Of a DNA stretch of 5,407 nucleotides, positions 1 to 5,246 are shown in pieces. The notes under the pieces are model-generated. The model was not told where the DNA came from and made no database searches. It was given only the letters and a program-made list of their open reading frames with translations. Within the stretch, counting starts at the first letter, position 1. Every line of letters starts with the position of its first letter. The translations under genes were made by a program, and so were the position numbers. Source of the stretch: BRHc4a sp049325055 (GTDB taxonomy: Bacteria > Bacillota > Desulfotomaculia > Desulfotomaculales > Desulfocucumaceae); the NCBI GenBank assembly GCA_049325055.1, contig JBMOPB010000072.1, positions 1-5,407 of the forward strand, in the 5' to 3' direction.

Positions 1-34
1 AACGTCTTTTGTTTCTTTAAAACTGACAAAGTTT

Positions 35-63
35 ATTATAAAGTATCGCTACATCAGTGTCAA
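35..63 (-). promoter_or_regulatory. Consensus sigma-A promoter firing out of the left edge
   Basis: Read on the minus strand there is TTGACA (63-58), a spacer of exactly 17 bp (57-41) and TATAAT (40-35). Both hexamers match the vegetative sigma-A/sigma-70 consensus perfectly at optimal spacing. Transcription would start near position 28 and leave the window at its left edge. The promoter lies about 30 bp past the rsfS stop codon, so it serves a gene or RNA downstream of rsfS rather than rsfS itself. A perfect promoter is usually found in front of highly expressed or post-initiation-regulated units (tRNA/rRNA genes, leader-controlled aminoacyl-tRNA synthetases). Which of these applies cannot be seen here. 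Confidence 0.8.
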
Positions 64-93
64 CTTAAATTATCTGTTTTTTCAAGGCAATAT

Positions 94-453
94 TTACATA
101 TTGACCGACATTCCCACCACGGGAGCATCCCCCCACAGACGCTCAAGATTGTAAAACCGGCGTTCTTCCTCCTGAAATACATGGACAACCACATCGCCGT
201 AGTCCAGAAGCACCCAGCGGCCCTCCCTCATGCCTTCCTTACGGGGCGTCAGACCGCCAAATTCTTCCTTTACCTTATCCACAATCTCCCCGGCAATTGA
301 CTGGACATTAATTGACGAGCGTCCGCTGCAAATAACAAAGTAATCCGCCACGCTGGATATCTTGCTGATATCCAGAACCTTTAAATCGTAGGCCTTTTTA
401 TTAGCGGCAACCCGTACGGCCAGGTCGGCCAGCGCCCGTGGATCAATTGTCAA
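94..453 (-). CDS. rsfS: Ribosomal silencing factor RsfS (Iojap/YbeB family)
   Basis: This 119-residue protein has the usual length and full motif set of the RsfS/Iojap/YbeB family. Family members bind ribosomal protein uL14 on the free 50S subunit, block joining with 30S, and so dampen translation during starvation. Visible hallmarks are ADYFVICSG (residues 36-44), the EGRWVLLDYGDVVVHVF stretch (about 77-93) and the closing YNLERLWGDAP (101-111). The start is a TTG at 453-451, supported by a strong SD (AAGGGGGAG) seven bases upstream; no ATG is better placed. The stop is TAA at 96-94. It is the last of three leftward genes after nadD and the RRM gene, and nadD-rsfS linkage is common in Firmicutes. 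A hairpin terminator at 557-584 and a TATAAT box at 489-494 suggest it has its own promoter. Family identity is secure; the exact start is very likely. Confidence 0.95.
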   Translation of the reverse strand: MTIDPRALADLAVRVAANKKAYDLKVLDISKISSVADYFVICSGRSSINVQSIAGEIVDKVKEEFGGLTPRKEGMREGRWVLLDYGDVVVHVFQEEERRFYNLERLWGDAPVVGMSVNM

Positions 454-488
454 TACAATACTCCCCCTTGCTATTTATGGTAATAAAT

Positions 489-494
489 ATTATA
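489..494 (-). promoter_or_regulatory. Candidate -10 box for rsfS
   Basis: A perfect TATAAT reads leftward at 494-489, 36 bp before the rsfS TTG start and downstream of the RRM-gene terminator. Seventeen bases upstream there is only a poor -35 (AACTTT). A TTGGCA sits closer, at 11 bp, which is too short to work with this box. The position fits an rsfS promoter, but the weak -35 keeps confidence low. Confidence 0.35.
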
Positions 495-556
495 TTCTAC
501 CTTCCTGCCAAAGTTCCTTCTTACTTTCGCCTAAGTCATAACCGCCGGCCCCCTAC

Positions 557-584
557 AAAAAGAAAACCTCCGTATCAGGAGGTT
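557..584 (-). terminator. Intrinsic terminator of the RRM gene
   Basis: On the minus strand AACCTCC (584-578) pairs perfectly with GGAGGTT (571-565) around a six-base loop. It is followed by a T-rich tail, TTCTTTTT, at 564-557. It lies 15 bp past the TAA of the RRM gene and would end its transcript before rsfS. The plus strand lacks a T tract after the stem, so the terminator acts leftward only. Confidence 0.8.
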
Positions 585-598
585 CCAGTTGGCAGGTG

Positions 599-859
599 TT
601 AACTGGGCCTGTCTTCCCTGGTCTTGGCTTCGTTAACCGTCAGCACCCTTCCACCCATCTCGGTGCCGTTAAGGGCAGCAATGATCTGTTCGGCATCCTG
701 CTCCGCCACTTCTACAAAACCAAACCCGCGGGATCGTCCCGTCTCACGGTCGGTGATCACCCGGGTGCTTATCACCTCTCCGTACTGAGAGAAAACTTCC
801 TTTAAGTCCTCAGCTTTGGTCGCCCATGGTAAATTGCCCACATACAGGGTCCTCACCAA
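599..859 (-). CDS. Small RNA-binding protein, single RRM domain
   Basis: An 86-residue protein that is essentially one RNA recognition motif. RNP2 is LYVGNL (residues 5-10) and RNP1 is RGFGFVEV (44-51), with the intervening and following helices and strands in the expected order (EDLKEVFSQYGEV, AEQIIAALNGTEMGGRVLTVNEA). The aromatic residues that stack on RNA bases are present (Tyr6; Phe46 and Phe48). Bacterial single-RRM proteins bind single-stranded RNA; their targets are mostly unknown. The tail is only about ten charged residues, without the glycine-rich extension of some bacterial homologues. The chosen start is TTG at 859-857, six bases after GAGGTG. A GTG at 856-854 is equally plausible, whereas an in-frame TTG at 877 would place this SD inside the gene. 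It sits between nadD and rsfS with a terminator-like hairpin on each side. Confidence 0.9.
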   Translation of the reverse strand: MVRTLYVGNLPWATKAEDLKEVFSQYGEVISTRVITDRETGRSRGFGFVEVAEQDAEQIIAALNGTEMGGRVLTVNEAKTREDRPS

Positions 860-912
860 AATTTTCACCTCTTTCAATGATGCTTGAAGGCTGACTGTAA
901 AAGTATTATTTG

Positions 913-937
913 CAAAAGAAAAAGGGCTGATGCAGCC
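913..937 (-). terminator. Short terminator-like hairpin after nadD
   Basis: Reading leftward, GGCTG (937-933) and CAGCC (929-925) form a five-pair GC-rich stem with a three-base loop. A T-rich tail, CTTTTTCTTTT, follows (924-914). It lies about 48 bp beyond the nadD stop codon and could end the nadD transcript. The stem is short, so some readthrough into the RRM gene is likely. Confidence 0.5.
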
Positions 938-984
938 ATTAAGGGTAAAGTTTTTTCCATTTTTGACGTTATTCTCTTAAGGGC

Positions 985-1608
985 TTATCTGTACAATTTC
1001 TTTCTGTTAATATAATTCTCCACCTCTTCGGGGAGCAGGTACTTGATGGGCATCCCCTTCTTCACCCGTTCTCTGATGTCGGTGGAGGAAATGGCAAGGG
1101 CCGGAACCTCCATCAACGATATTTTTTCCAGGCAATAAGAAGGCAGGCCTTTAAGGCTCTCCGAAAGGTTTTCAAGCCGGTAGCCGGGCCTTGTGGCCGC
1201 GATAAAAAAGCACATGTCCAGCAACTCCTGCACCCGGTGCCAGGTTAGTATCTCCAGAACGGCATCGGCCCCGGTTATAAAATAAATGGCGGAGTCCGGC
1301 GCTGACCTCCGGAAATGGTCCACGGTGTCTATGGTGTATGAAGGTCCGTTGCGCTTTATTTCTATGTCAGAAACCTCGAAATTTACGTTGCTCCCGGTGG
1401 CAAGCACCGTCATGTTCAACCTGTGATAAGGGTCGCTTATTCCCCTGCTTCTCTTGTGGGGAGGCCTTGCGGCGGGAATAAAAATAACCTTGTCCAGGCC
1501 AAAATGATGGCGGGCACCCTCTGCCGCCACCAGGTGTCCGTAGTGTATGGGGTCGAATGTACCGCCCATGATACCCAGTTTGCTTTTTTTTTCAACCCTT
1601 GTGCCCAT
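985..1608 (-). CDS. nadD: Nicotinate-nucleotide adenylyltransferase
   Basis: NadD transfers the AMP part of ATP to nicotinic acid mononucleotide, giving nicotinate adenine dinucleotide, the penultimate step of NAD synthesis, in the cytoplasm. The 207-residue length is normal. The nucleotidyltransferase signature GGTFDPIHYGHL is at residues 15-26, with the HxGH-type histidines His22 and His25. The second signature, ISSTDIR, is at 173-179, and a GADAVLEILTWHR segment typical of NadD lies between them. I chose ATG at 1608-1606 because GAGG (1620-1617) is eight bases upstream; an in-frame TTG at 1614 is only two bases from that SD. It is divergent from ilvE. In many Firmicutes nadD is followed by the HD-domain gene yqeK and then rsfS; here no yqeK is present and an RRM gene occupies that place. 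Confidence 0.96.
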   Translation of the reverse strand: MGTRVEKKSKLGIMGGTFDPIHYGHLVAAEGARHHFGLDKVIFIPAARPPHKRSRGISDPYHRLNMTVLATGSNVNFEVSDIEIKRNGPSYTIDTVDHFRRSAPDSAIYFITGADAVLEILTWHRVQELLDMCFFIAATRPGYRLENLSESLKGLPSYCLEKISLMEVPALAISSTDIRERVKKGMPIKYLLPEEVENYINRKKLYR

Positions 1609-1836
1609 GCTCAAAACCTCAGGTTAATTTTAAAGGCAGCACAGACAAAAAGCAATACAGGTTTACACCAGTCTATTCATATATACATGAGTTGCTTGAT
1701 TATTTCCCCCATTGTGTTAAACTTTAAAAAATGCCCGGAATCAGACAGCATTAAATCCATTGGAGTGACTTTAAGAATTTTCTTTATTGAAGGAAAAATA
1801 TATTACTCTATCGAACTATCTCTTAAAAGACAGAAT

Positions 1837-1864
1837 TTCACTGTCAACCAAAATTATTTATTAT
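1837..1864 (+). promoter_or_regulatory. Candidate promoter of ilvE
   Basis: TTCACT (1837-1842, four of six consensus bases) is followed after 16 bp by TATTAT (1859-1864, five of six). Transcription would start near 1871, giving a leader of only about 20 bases that contains the SD of ilvE. This leaves no room for a T-box or attenuator in the transcript. Weaker pairs exist further upstream (TTGATT at 1696 with TAAACT at 1718), so a longer leader is not excluded. The remainder of the 1609-1891 divergent spacer is AT-rich, and I found no convincing hairpin or leader peptide in it. Confidence 0.4.
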
Positions 1865-1891
1865 AAAGGTTCTATCAAGGAGGCGTGGCCA

Positions 1892-2956
1892 ATGTATGAC
1901 ATACCTGTAAACAAAGCGGAAACCCTGAAGAAAAAGCCACTGGACAGCGAACTCACCTTCGGCACGACTTTCACCGACCATATGTTCACGATGGACTACG
2001 TGGCCCCCGAAGGCTGGAAAAACCCCCGCATTGAGCCGTACCAGCCGCTGCAACTGGACCCTTCGACAATGGTCTTTCATTATGGGCAGGCCATTTTTGA
2101 AGGTATGAAGGCATACCGGAGAAGCAACGGGAAAATTGGCATATTCCGCCCGAAGGCGTATATTTCAAGGCTTAACCGCTCGGCGGAAAGACTTTGTATT
2201 CCAAATGTAGACGAAGGCCTTTTCTACGAGGCGCTCTTAAAACTGATCTATCTCGAAAAGGACTGGGTTCCCGGGTCCAAGGAGACTTCGCTGTACATAC
2301 GGCCTTTCATCATTTCCACCGACCCTTACCTCGGGGTCAGGCCGTCAAACACTTACAAGTTTATGATTATACTCTCACCTGTAGGGGCTTATTACCCTGA
2401 AGGATTCAACGCGGTAAAGATATACGTCACCGACAAATACGTCAGGGCGGTCAGGGGCGGCCTGGGCCACGTGAAAACCCCGGGCAACTACGCGGCCAGC
2501 CTTAAGGCTGCTGAAGAGGCCAAGAAGGCCGGGTACACCCAGGTTCTCTGGCTGGATGGGTGCCAGTTCAAGTATATTGAAGAAGTGGGCACCATGAACA
2601 TATTCTTCGTGATAGACGACGAGGTGATAACCCCTCCGCTGGAGGGCAGCATACTGGGCGGCATCACCAGGGAATCCGTGCTGCACGCCACCAGGAGCTG
2701 GGGTCTCAAGGTAAGGGAAGAGCCCATTTCTATCGACCAGGTATATGAAGCCTCTCAGAAGGGCACACTGCAGGAGATATTCGGCACCGGCACGGCAGCG
2801 GTCATTTCGCCGGTGAATGAGCTGAAGTGGAACGATAAAATAATGATCCCGGGAGACGGTAAGGTGGGCAAGCTTTCCCAGAAGCTGTATGACTATATAA
2901 CCGGAGTTCAGTACGGCCTGCTTCAGGATGACTTTGAGTGGGTAACCGAGCTCTAA
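1892..2956 (+). CDS. ilvE: Branched-chain amino acid aminotransferase
   Basis: A PLP-dependent class IV aminotransferase of 354 residues, the size of the longer BCAT type. It interconverts leucine, isoleucine and valine with their 2-oxo acids, using 2-oxoglutarate/glutamate, as the last step of their synthesis in the cytoplasm. Motifs in order: FGTTFTDHMF (23-32), GQAIFEGMKAYR (65-76), YIRPF (135-139), GHVKTPGNY (192-200) with the presumed Schiff-base lysine Lys195, QVLWLDG (217-223), EEVGTMN (230-236), GGITR (256-260) and FGTGTAA (297-303). All are intact. The ATG at 1892 is chosen for its perfect AAGGAGG (1877-1883) eight bases upstream and because family homology begins shortly after it. 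The frame is open back to a TTG at 1787, but those 35 codons read through the promoter and SD and look non-coding. It is monocistronic, closed by the hairpin at 2977. Confidence 0.96.
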   Translation: MYDIPVNKAETLKKKPLDSELTFGTTFTDHMFTMDYVAPEGWKNPRIEPYQPLQLDPSTMVFHYGQAIFEGMKAYRRSNGKIGIFRPKAYISRLNRSAERLCIPNVDEGLFYEALLKLIYLEKDWVPGSKETSLYIRPFIISTDPYLGVRPSNTYKFMIILSPVGAYYPEGFNAVKIYVTDKYVRAVRGGLGHVKTPGNYAASLKAAEEAKKAGYTQVLWLDGCQFKYIEEVGTMNIFFVIDDEVITPPLEGSILGGITRESVLHATRSWGLKVREEPISIDQVYEASQKGTLQEIFGTGTAAVISPVNELKWNDKIMIPGDGKVGKLSQKLYDYITGVQYGLLQDDFEWVTEL

Positions 2957-2976
2957 ATTGTGGTTTCATAAAGAAG

Positions 2977-3010
2977 AAGGAGTTCCACAGAAAGGGAACT
3001 CCTTTTTTAT
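2977..3010 (+). terminator. Intrinsic terminator of ilvE
   Basis: AAGGAGTTCC (2977-2986) and GGAACTCCTT (2995-3004) form a perfect ten-pair stem with an eight-base loop, followed by a T run (3003-3008). It starts 20 bp after the ilvE stop. On the opposite strand the stem is followed by TTCTTCTTT, so it could also stop leftward readthrough from the convergent zinc-ribbon gene. Confidence 0.92.
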
Positions 3011-3111
3011 TTCTTGATGCTTTTCCGGGCGCAAAGCCTGCCTGGTTTTAAATCACCACTTGTGGCGATGGTATATCTGAAATCTTAAGGATAGTTGCCC
3101 AGGCAGATCTC

Positions 3112-3408
3112 CTAATCAAAAATATCTTCAATTCTGTCAAAGAAAGACTTCTTCTTGTGGTGTTTGTTATGCTTGTAATGATCGTAATCATAATTGTGGA
3201 GGGGCTTCTCATGGTATTTCTCCACGTGCTGCCGGCCTTCCCCGTAAACATCGTCGTATTCCCGGCGCGCCGTTCTCCCCTCGGATAGTATCTTTTCCAG
3301 CTCACCCCGGTCAAGCCAAACCCCCCGGCACCGCGGGCAGACATCGATGATCACCCCCTGCTTGGTAAATTCCTCCATTTCAACACCAACGCATCTTGGA
3401 CAAATCAT
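3112..3408 (-). CDS. Small zinc-ribbon protein, zf-TFIIB type, with His/Lys-rich tail
   Basis: A 98-residue protein of unknown function. Residues 1-41 form a TFIIB-like zinc ribbon: CPRC (Cys3, Cys6), then CPRC (Cys24, Cys27) and the family's characteristic RGVWLDRGELEKI (28-40). The four cysteines should hold one Zn ion. Residues 42-65 are charged. Residues 61-87 are rich in His, Lys and Tyr (seven histidines, at 61, 66, 71, 77, 80, 83 and 84), and the protein ends in an acidic amphipathic stretch, FFDRIEDIFD. There is no signal peptide or membrane segment. The start is ATG at 3408, with GGAGGT (3420-3415) six bases upstream. It converges on ilvE. The histidine tail could bind metal or nucleic acid; that is inference. 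A second open frame over the same bases (3048-3344, minus) has no recognisable domain. Confidence 0.88.
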   Translation of the reverse strand: MICPRCVGVEMEEFTKQGVIIDVCPRCRGVWLDRGELEKILSEGRTARREYDDVYGEGRQHVEKYHEKPLHNYDYDHYKHNKHHKKKSFFDRIEDIFD

Positions 3409-3428
3409 AATTATACCTCCCTGTTTAA

Positions 3429-3440
3429 AATGTTTACATT
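3429..3440. promoter_or_regulatory. Dyad AATGT-TT-ACATT upstream of the zinc-ribbon gene
   Basis: A 12-bp symmetric element with five-base arms, AATGT and ACATT, around TT. It lies between the candidate -10 box (3465-3460) and the SD (3420-3415), thus in the early transcribed leader, where a repressor operator could sit. No regulator can be assigned, and a short AT-rich dyad can arise by chance. Confidence 0.25.
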
Positions 3441-3459
3441 CAAGGGTAATCTTTACAAC

Positions 3460-3465
3460 ATTATA
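3460..3465 (-). promoter_or_regulatory. Candidate -10 box of the zinc-ribbon gene
   Basis: A perfect TATAAT reads leftward at 3465-3460, about 52 bp upstream of the ATG. The hexamer 17 bp further upstream is TTTTAA, a weak -35. The leader would be about 45 bases and would include the dyad at 3429-3440. Confidence 0.4.
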
Positions 3466-3571
3466 TCCTATACAGGAAATGGTTAAAATCTTTTACCCTG
3501 TCTATACCTGTACTACCGCTGTCCAACTTGCGGGAAGAGATGCCTTCATAGAAAATGATACAAATAACTGA

Positions 3572-3922
3572 TCAGGGCAGTATTACGATATTGGTGAACA
3601 CGGGGCGCTGTCTGCCGTCGGAGGGACGGTTTAAAACCACGCCTTTGAATATGAAAGTGCTTGACCCGCCACCGTCAAGGTTGTAACCTTCCTTGACACC
3701 CAGTTCGGACAGCTTGACCTGCAGCCGCTCCAGCGTTACCCCCGAACTCCAGTCGGCCTGTCGCCCGTCCACCACGATCATTATCAGATCGCCGTTTGCG
3801 TATTCACCGATTATTGTCCTGGGCTGCCTGGAGGTCTGCCACTGCTTCGGAAGTGAAAGAGGTTTACCATAAAGTAATCCTTTATGATTTGGGCTCCCAG
3901 CCTCAACTGAAATTGCCGCCAA
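3572..3922 (-). pseudogene. C-terminal remnant of a phosphodiester glycosidase (NAGPA-type) protein
   Basis: The open frame encodes 116 residues (TTG start at 3922). From about residue 15 on it matches the C-terminal half of the NAGPA-type phosphodiester glycosidase domain, often annotated as exopolysaccharide biosynthesis protein. Conserved marks are PRTIIG (34-39), VDGR (51-54), the signature NLDGGGSST (81-89) and NRPSDGRQRPV (98-108), and the natural C-terminus is present. The N-terminal half of the domain, and any signal peptide or substrate-binding repeats, are missing. Whole proteins of this kind are usually several hundred residues. The first dozen or so codons (about 3881-3922) more likely come from the neighbouring transposase remnant read in another frame. 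No SD precedes the TTG. I conclude it is a dead fragment created at an insertion or deletion junction. Family assignment is good; non-function is inferred. Confidence 0.7.
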
Positions 3923-4208
3923 TCCGAACGAGGATCGTTCAAAAAGCGATAAGTGGTGTCTTTGGCAAATTGAACCAACTCTTTGGATGACTGCATTGTC
4001 CGAAACAAATTTTTATGGGTAAATACTAAAGCCAGAAGAAAATCGACGGTACCAATTAGGAAAACCCTTTAATCTTATTGAATCCAGACTTTTTTAACAC
4101 ATGAACCACATTGAACTGTTTTATGAACCGAGCGACTCTGGATTCTGTTTGGACCTTGTCATATAAATCTGATAAAATGGAGGTCAAGCGAAGCACCTTT
4201 CCTTTCAT
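3881..4208 (-). pseudogene. N-terminal remnant of a DDE-type (IS4-like) transposase, frameshifted and truncated
   Basis: Two minus-strand frames join into one transposase N-terminus. The first runs from ATG 4208 to TAA 4058-4056 (50 codons, including ESRVARFIKQFNVVHVLKK). The second continues without a start of its own from about 4055 to 3881 and includes NLFRTMQSSKELVQFAKDT and YRFLNDPRSDWRQF. Restoring one C in the TTTTCC stretch at 4064-4059 would fuse them as KGFS-LIGTVDF. The arrangement ESRV..FIKQFN, then (F)TGKNL-like, then DTxYRFLN..xxWRxF is the N-terminal domain I associate with IS4-like transposases of clostridia. The catalytic DDE part is absent; the sequence switches to the glycosidase remnant near 3881. 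Codon and base use are AT-richer than in neighbouring genes. GGAGGT lies 15 bases before the ATG, inside an inverted repeat. The terminal repeats of the element could not be located. Confidence 0.65.
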
Positions 4209-4232
4209 AATTTTGGTGTAGCTACCTCCATT
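4176..4232 (-). repeat. Inverted repeat sequestering the transposase SD
   Basis: Nine-base perfect arms, AATGGAGGT (4176-4184) and ACCTCCATT (4224-4232), are separated by 39 bp. In the leftward transcript the upstream arm contains the only good SD (GGAGGT) of the transposase remnant. The complementary arm lies at codons 9-11, and the ATG (4208-4206) falls in the loop. Partial pairing inside the loop (CACC 4194-4197 with GGTG 4215-4218) would lengthen the stem. Pairing would hide the ribosome site. Confidence 0.55.
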
Positions 4233-4346
4233 ATGCCGGGATATACAGGTGCTTTGCTATCTTTATGGCAAATATTTCACGCTACCACATTAATAATTAC
4301 GTCCCCCCGTGCGGGGAAGAACCGTCAGTCAAGGGAGAGTTATTCA

Positions 4347-5240
4347 ATGAAGCTGAATAAAATCAATGACAGCGTTTATTACATCGACTCAGCCGTAAAT
4401 ATGGGGCTTATAGTAAACGACCGCGGCGGGGCGCTGCTGGTTGACACGGGCATAGACGAAAGTTCCGCCCGCAAGGTGAACAGGCTTATTGAATCGGCGG
4501 GTTTCAAGTTAAAAGGAATAATAATCACCCACGCCCACGCCGACCACTGCGGAGGGGCGCCTTACCTGGTAAAAGCCACCGGCGCGAAGGTATACGCCCC
4601 CGAAGCCGAAAAACCTGTGCTGGAGTTCCCCTTGCTGGAGCCCGTGTACCTTTTTTCCGGCGCATACCCCCCCTCACCACTCAGAAATAAATTTTTCCTG
4701 GCCCCGGGGGTTAAGGTGGATGAGGTGGTCACACCAGGTATATGTAACGTCGCTGGCTGCACAGTGGAGATCGTGGACCTGGCCGGGCACGCGCTGGGTC
4801 AGGTGGGGGTGGCGGCAGGGGGTGTACTATTCTGCGCCGACGCCGTGATAGGCCCGGAAGTCATTGAAAAGCACGGCATACCGCTAAACGCCGACCTGTC
4901 AGGGGCACTGGAATCCTTTGACAGGCTGGAGTTCCGAACGGAAAGCCTTTTTGTGCCGGCCCACGGATCTCCGGCAGTAGACATAAGTCCGGTGGTGGCC
5001 CCCAACCGCTCCCGGGTCTGTGAAACACTTGAATACATACTGGAACTGAAGGAAAAGCCCGTCACGGCCGAAGAAATACTGGCCAAAACGTGCGGGAAAT
5101 ACGGAATCAATATATCAAACCCGGGCCAGCAATGCCTTATGAACCTTACCATAATGGCATACATAAGCTACCTGCTGGACAAAAACCAACTGACGGCTGT
5201 TTATGAAAATAACAGGCAGTTCTTTGTACGGGCAGGATGA
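4347..5240 (+). CDS. Metallo-beta-lactamase-fold hydrolase, substrate unknown
   Basis: A 297-residue cytoplasmic MBL-fold protein with a complete two-metal site: the HAHADH motif at residues 62-67 (His62, His64, Asp66, His67), His148 in AGHALGQ, Asp165 in CADAVIG and His206 in PAHGSP. The N-terminal strands (VYYIDSAVNMGLIV, GALLVDTGID) are typical. Residues 84-125 form a long insertion near the active site. The C-terminal 80 residues, after the last metal ligand, are helical and winged-helix-like (VTAEEILAKTC), as in many glyoxalase II-like hydrolases of clostridia. The substrate cannot be predicted. ATG 4347 is chosen because AAGGGAGAG (4331-4339) precedes it by seven bases and the fold begins at once. 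The frame is open upstream to ATG 4233, but those 38 codons lack an SD and family homology. It stands alone, next to the transposase scar, which may have replaced its original upstream region; no convincing promoter was seen. Confidence 0.92.
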   Translation: MKLNKINDSVYYIDSAVNMGLIVNDRGGALLVDTGIDESSARKVNRLIESAGFKLKGIIITHAHADHCGGAPYLVKATGAKVYAPEAEKPVLEFPLLEPVYLFSGAYPPSPLRNKFFLAPGVKVDEVVTPGICNVAGCTVEIVDLAGHALGQVGVAAGGVLFCADAVIGPEVIEKHGIPLNADLSGALESFDRLEFRTESLFVPAHGSPAVDISPVVAPNRSRVCETLEYILELKEKPVTAEEILAKTCGKYGINISNPGQQCLMNLTIMAYISYLLDKNQLTAVYENNRQFFVRAG

Positions 5241-5246
5241 CCCGGT

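Noticed and set aside
1423..1866. Long plus-strand open frame opposite nadD and through the divergent spacer
   Set aside because: It is the antisense shadow of nadD followed by AT-rich spacer; there is no SD and no recognisable protein features.
1787..1891. N-terminal extension of ilvE from an in-frame TTG
   Set aside because: The 35 extra codons cover the candidate promoter and the perfect SD of the ATG at 1892, lack family homology and have non-coding AT-rich composition.
1609..1891. T-box, leader peptide or riboswitch in front of ilvE
   Set aside because: No specifier-loop or T-box core sequence, no run of branched-chain codons and no terminator/antiterminator pair is visible; the best promoter leaves a leader of only about 20 bases.
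3052..3069. Near-palindrome around CCACTTGTGG as a hairpin or terminator
   Set aside because: The centre is only two bases, too tight for an RNA loop, there is no T run, and one pair is mismatched.
3048..3344. Alternative minus-strand frame over the zinc-ribbon gene
   Set aside because: Its product is low-complexity (Thr/Ile/Arg-rich) without a domain, while the overlapping frame has clear zinc-ribbon cysteines and a proper SD.
4233..4346. Upstream extension of the MBL-fold protein from ATG 4233
   Set aside because: No SD before that ATG, no homology to the fold, and a strong SD sits before ATG 4347.
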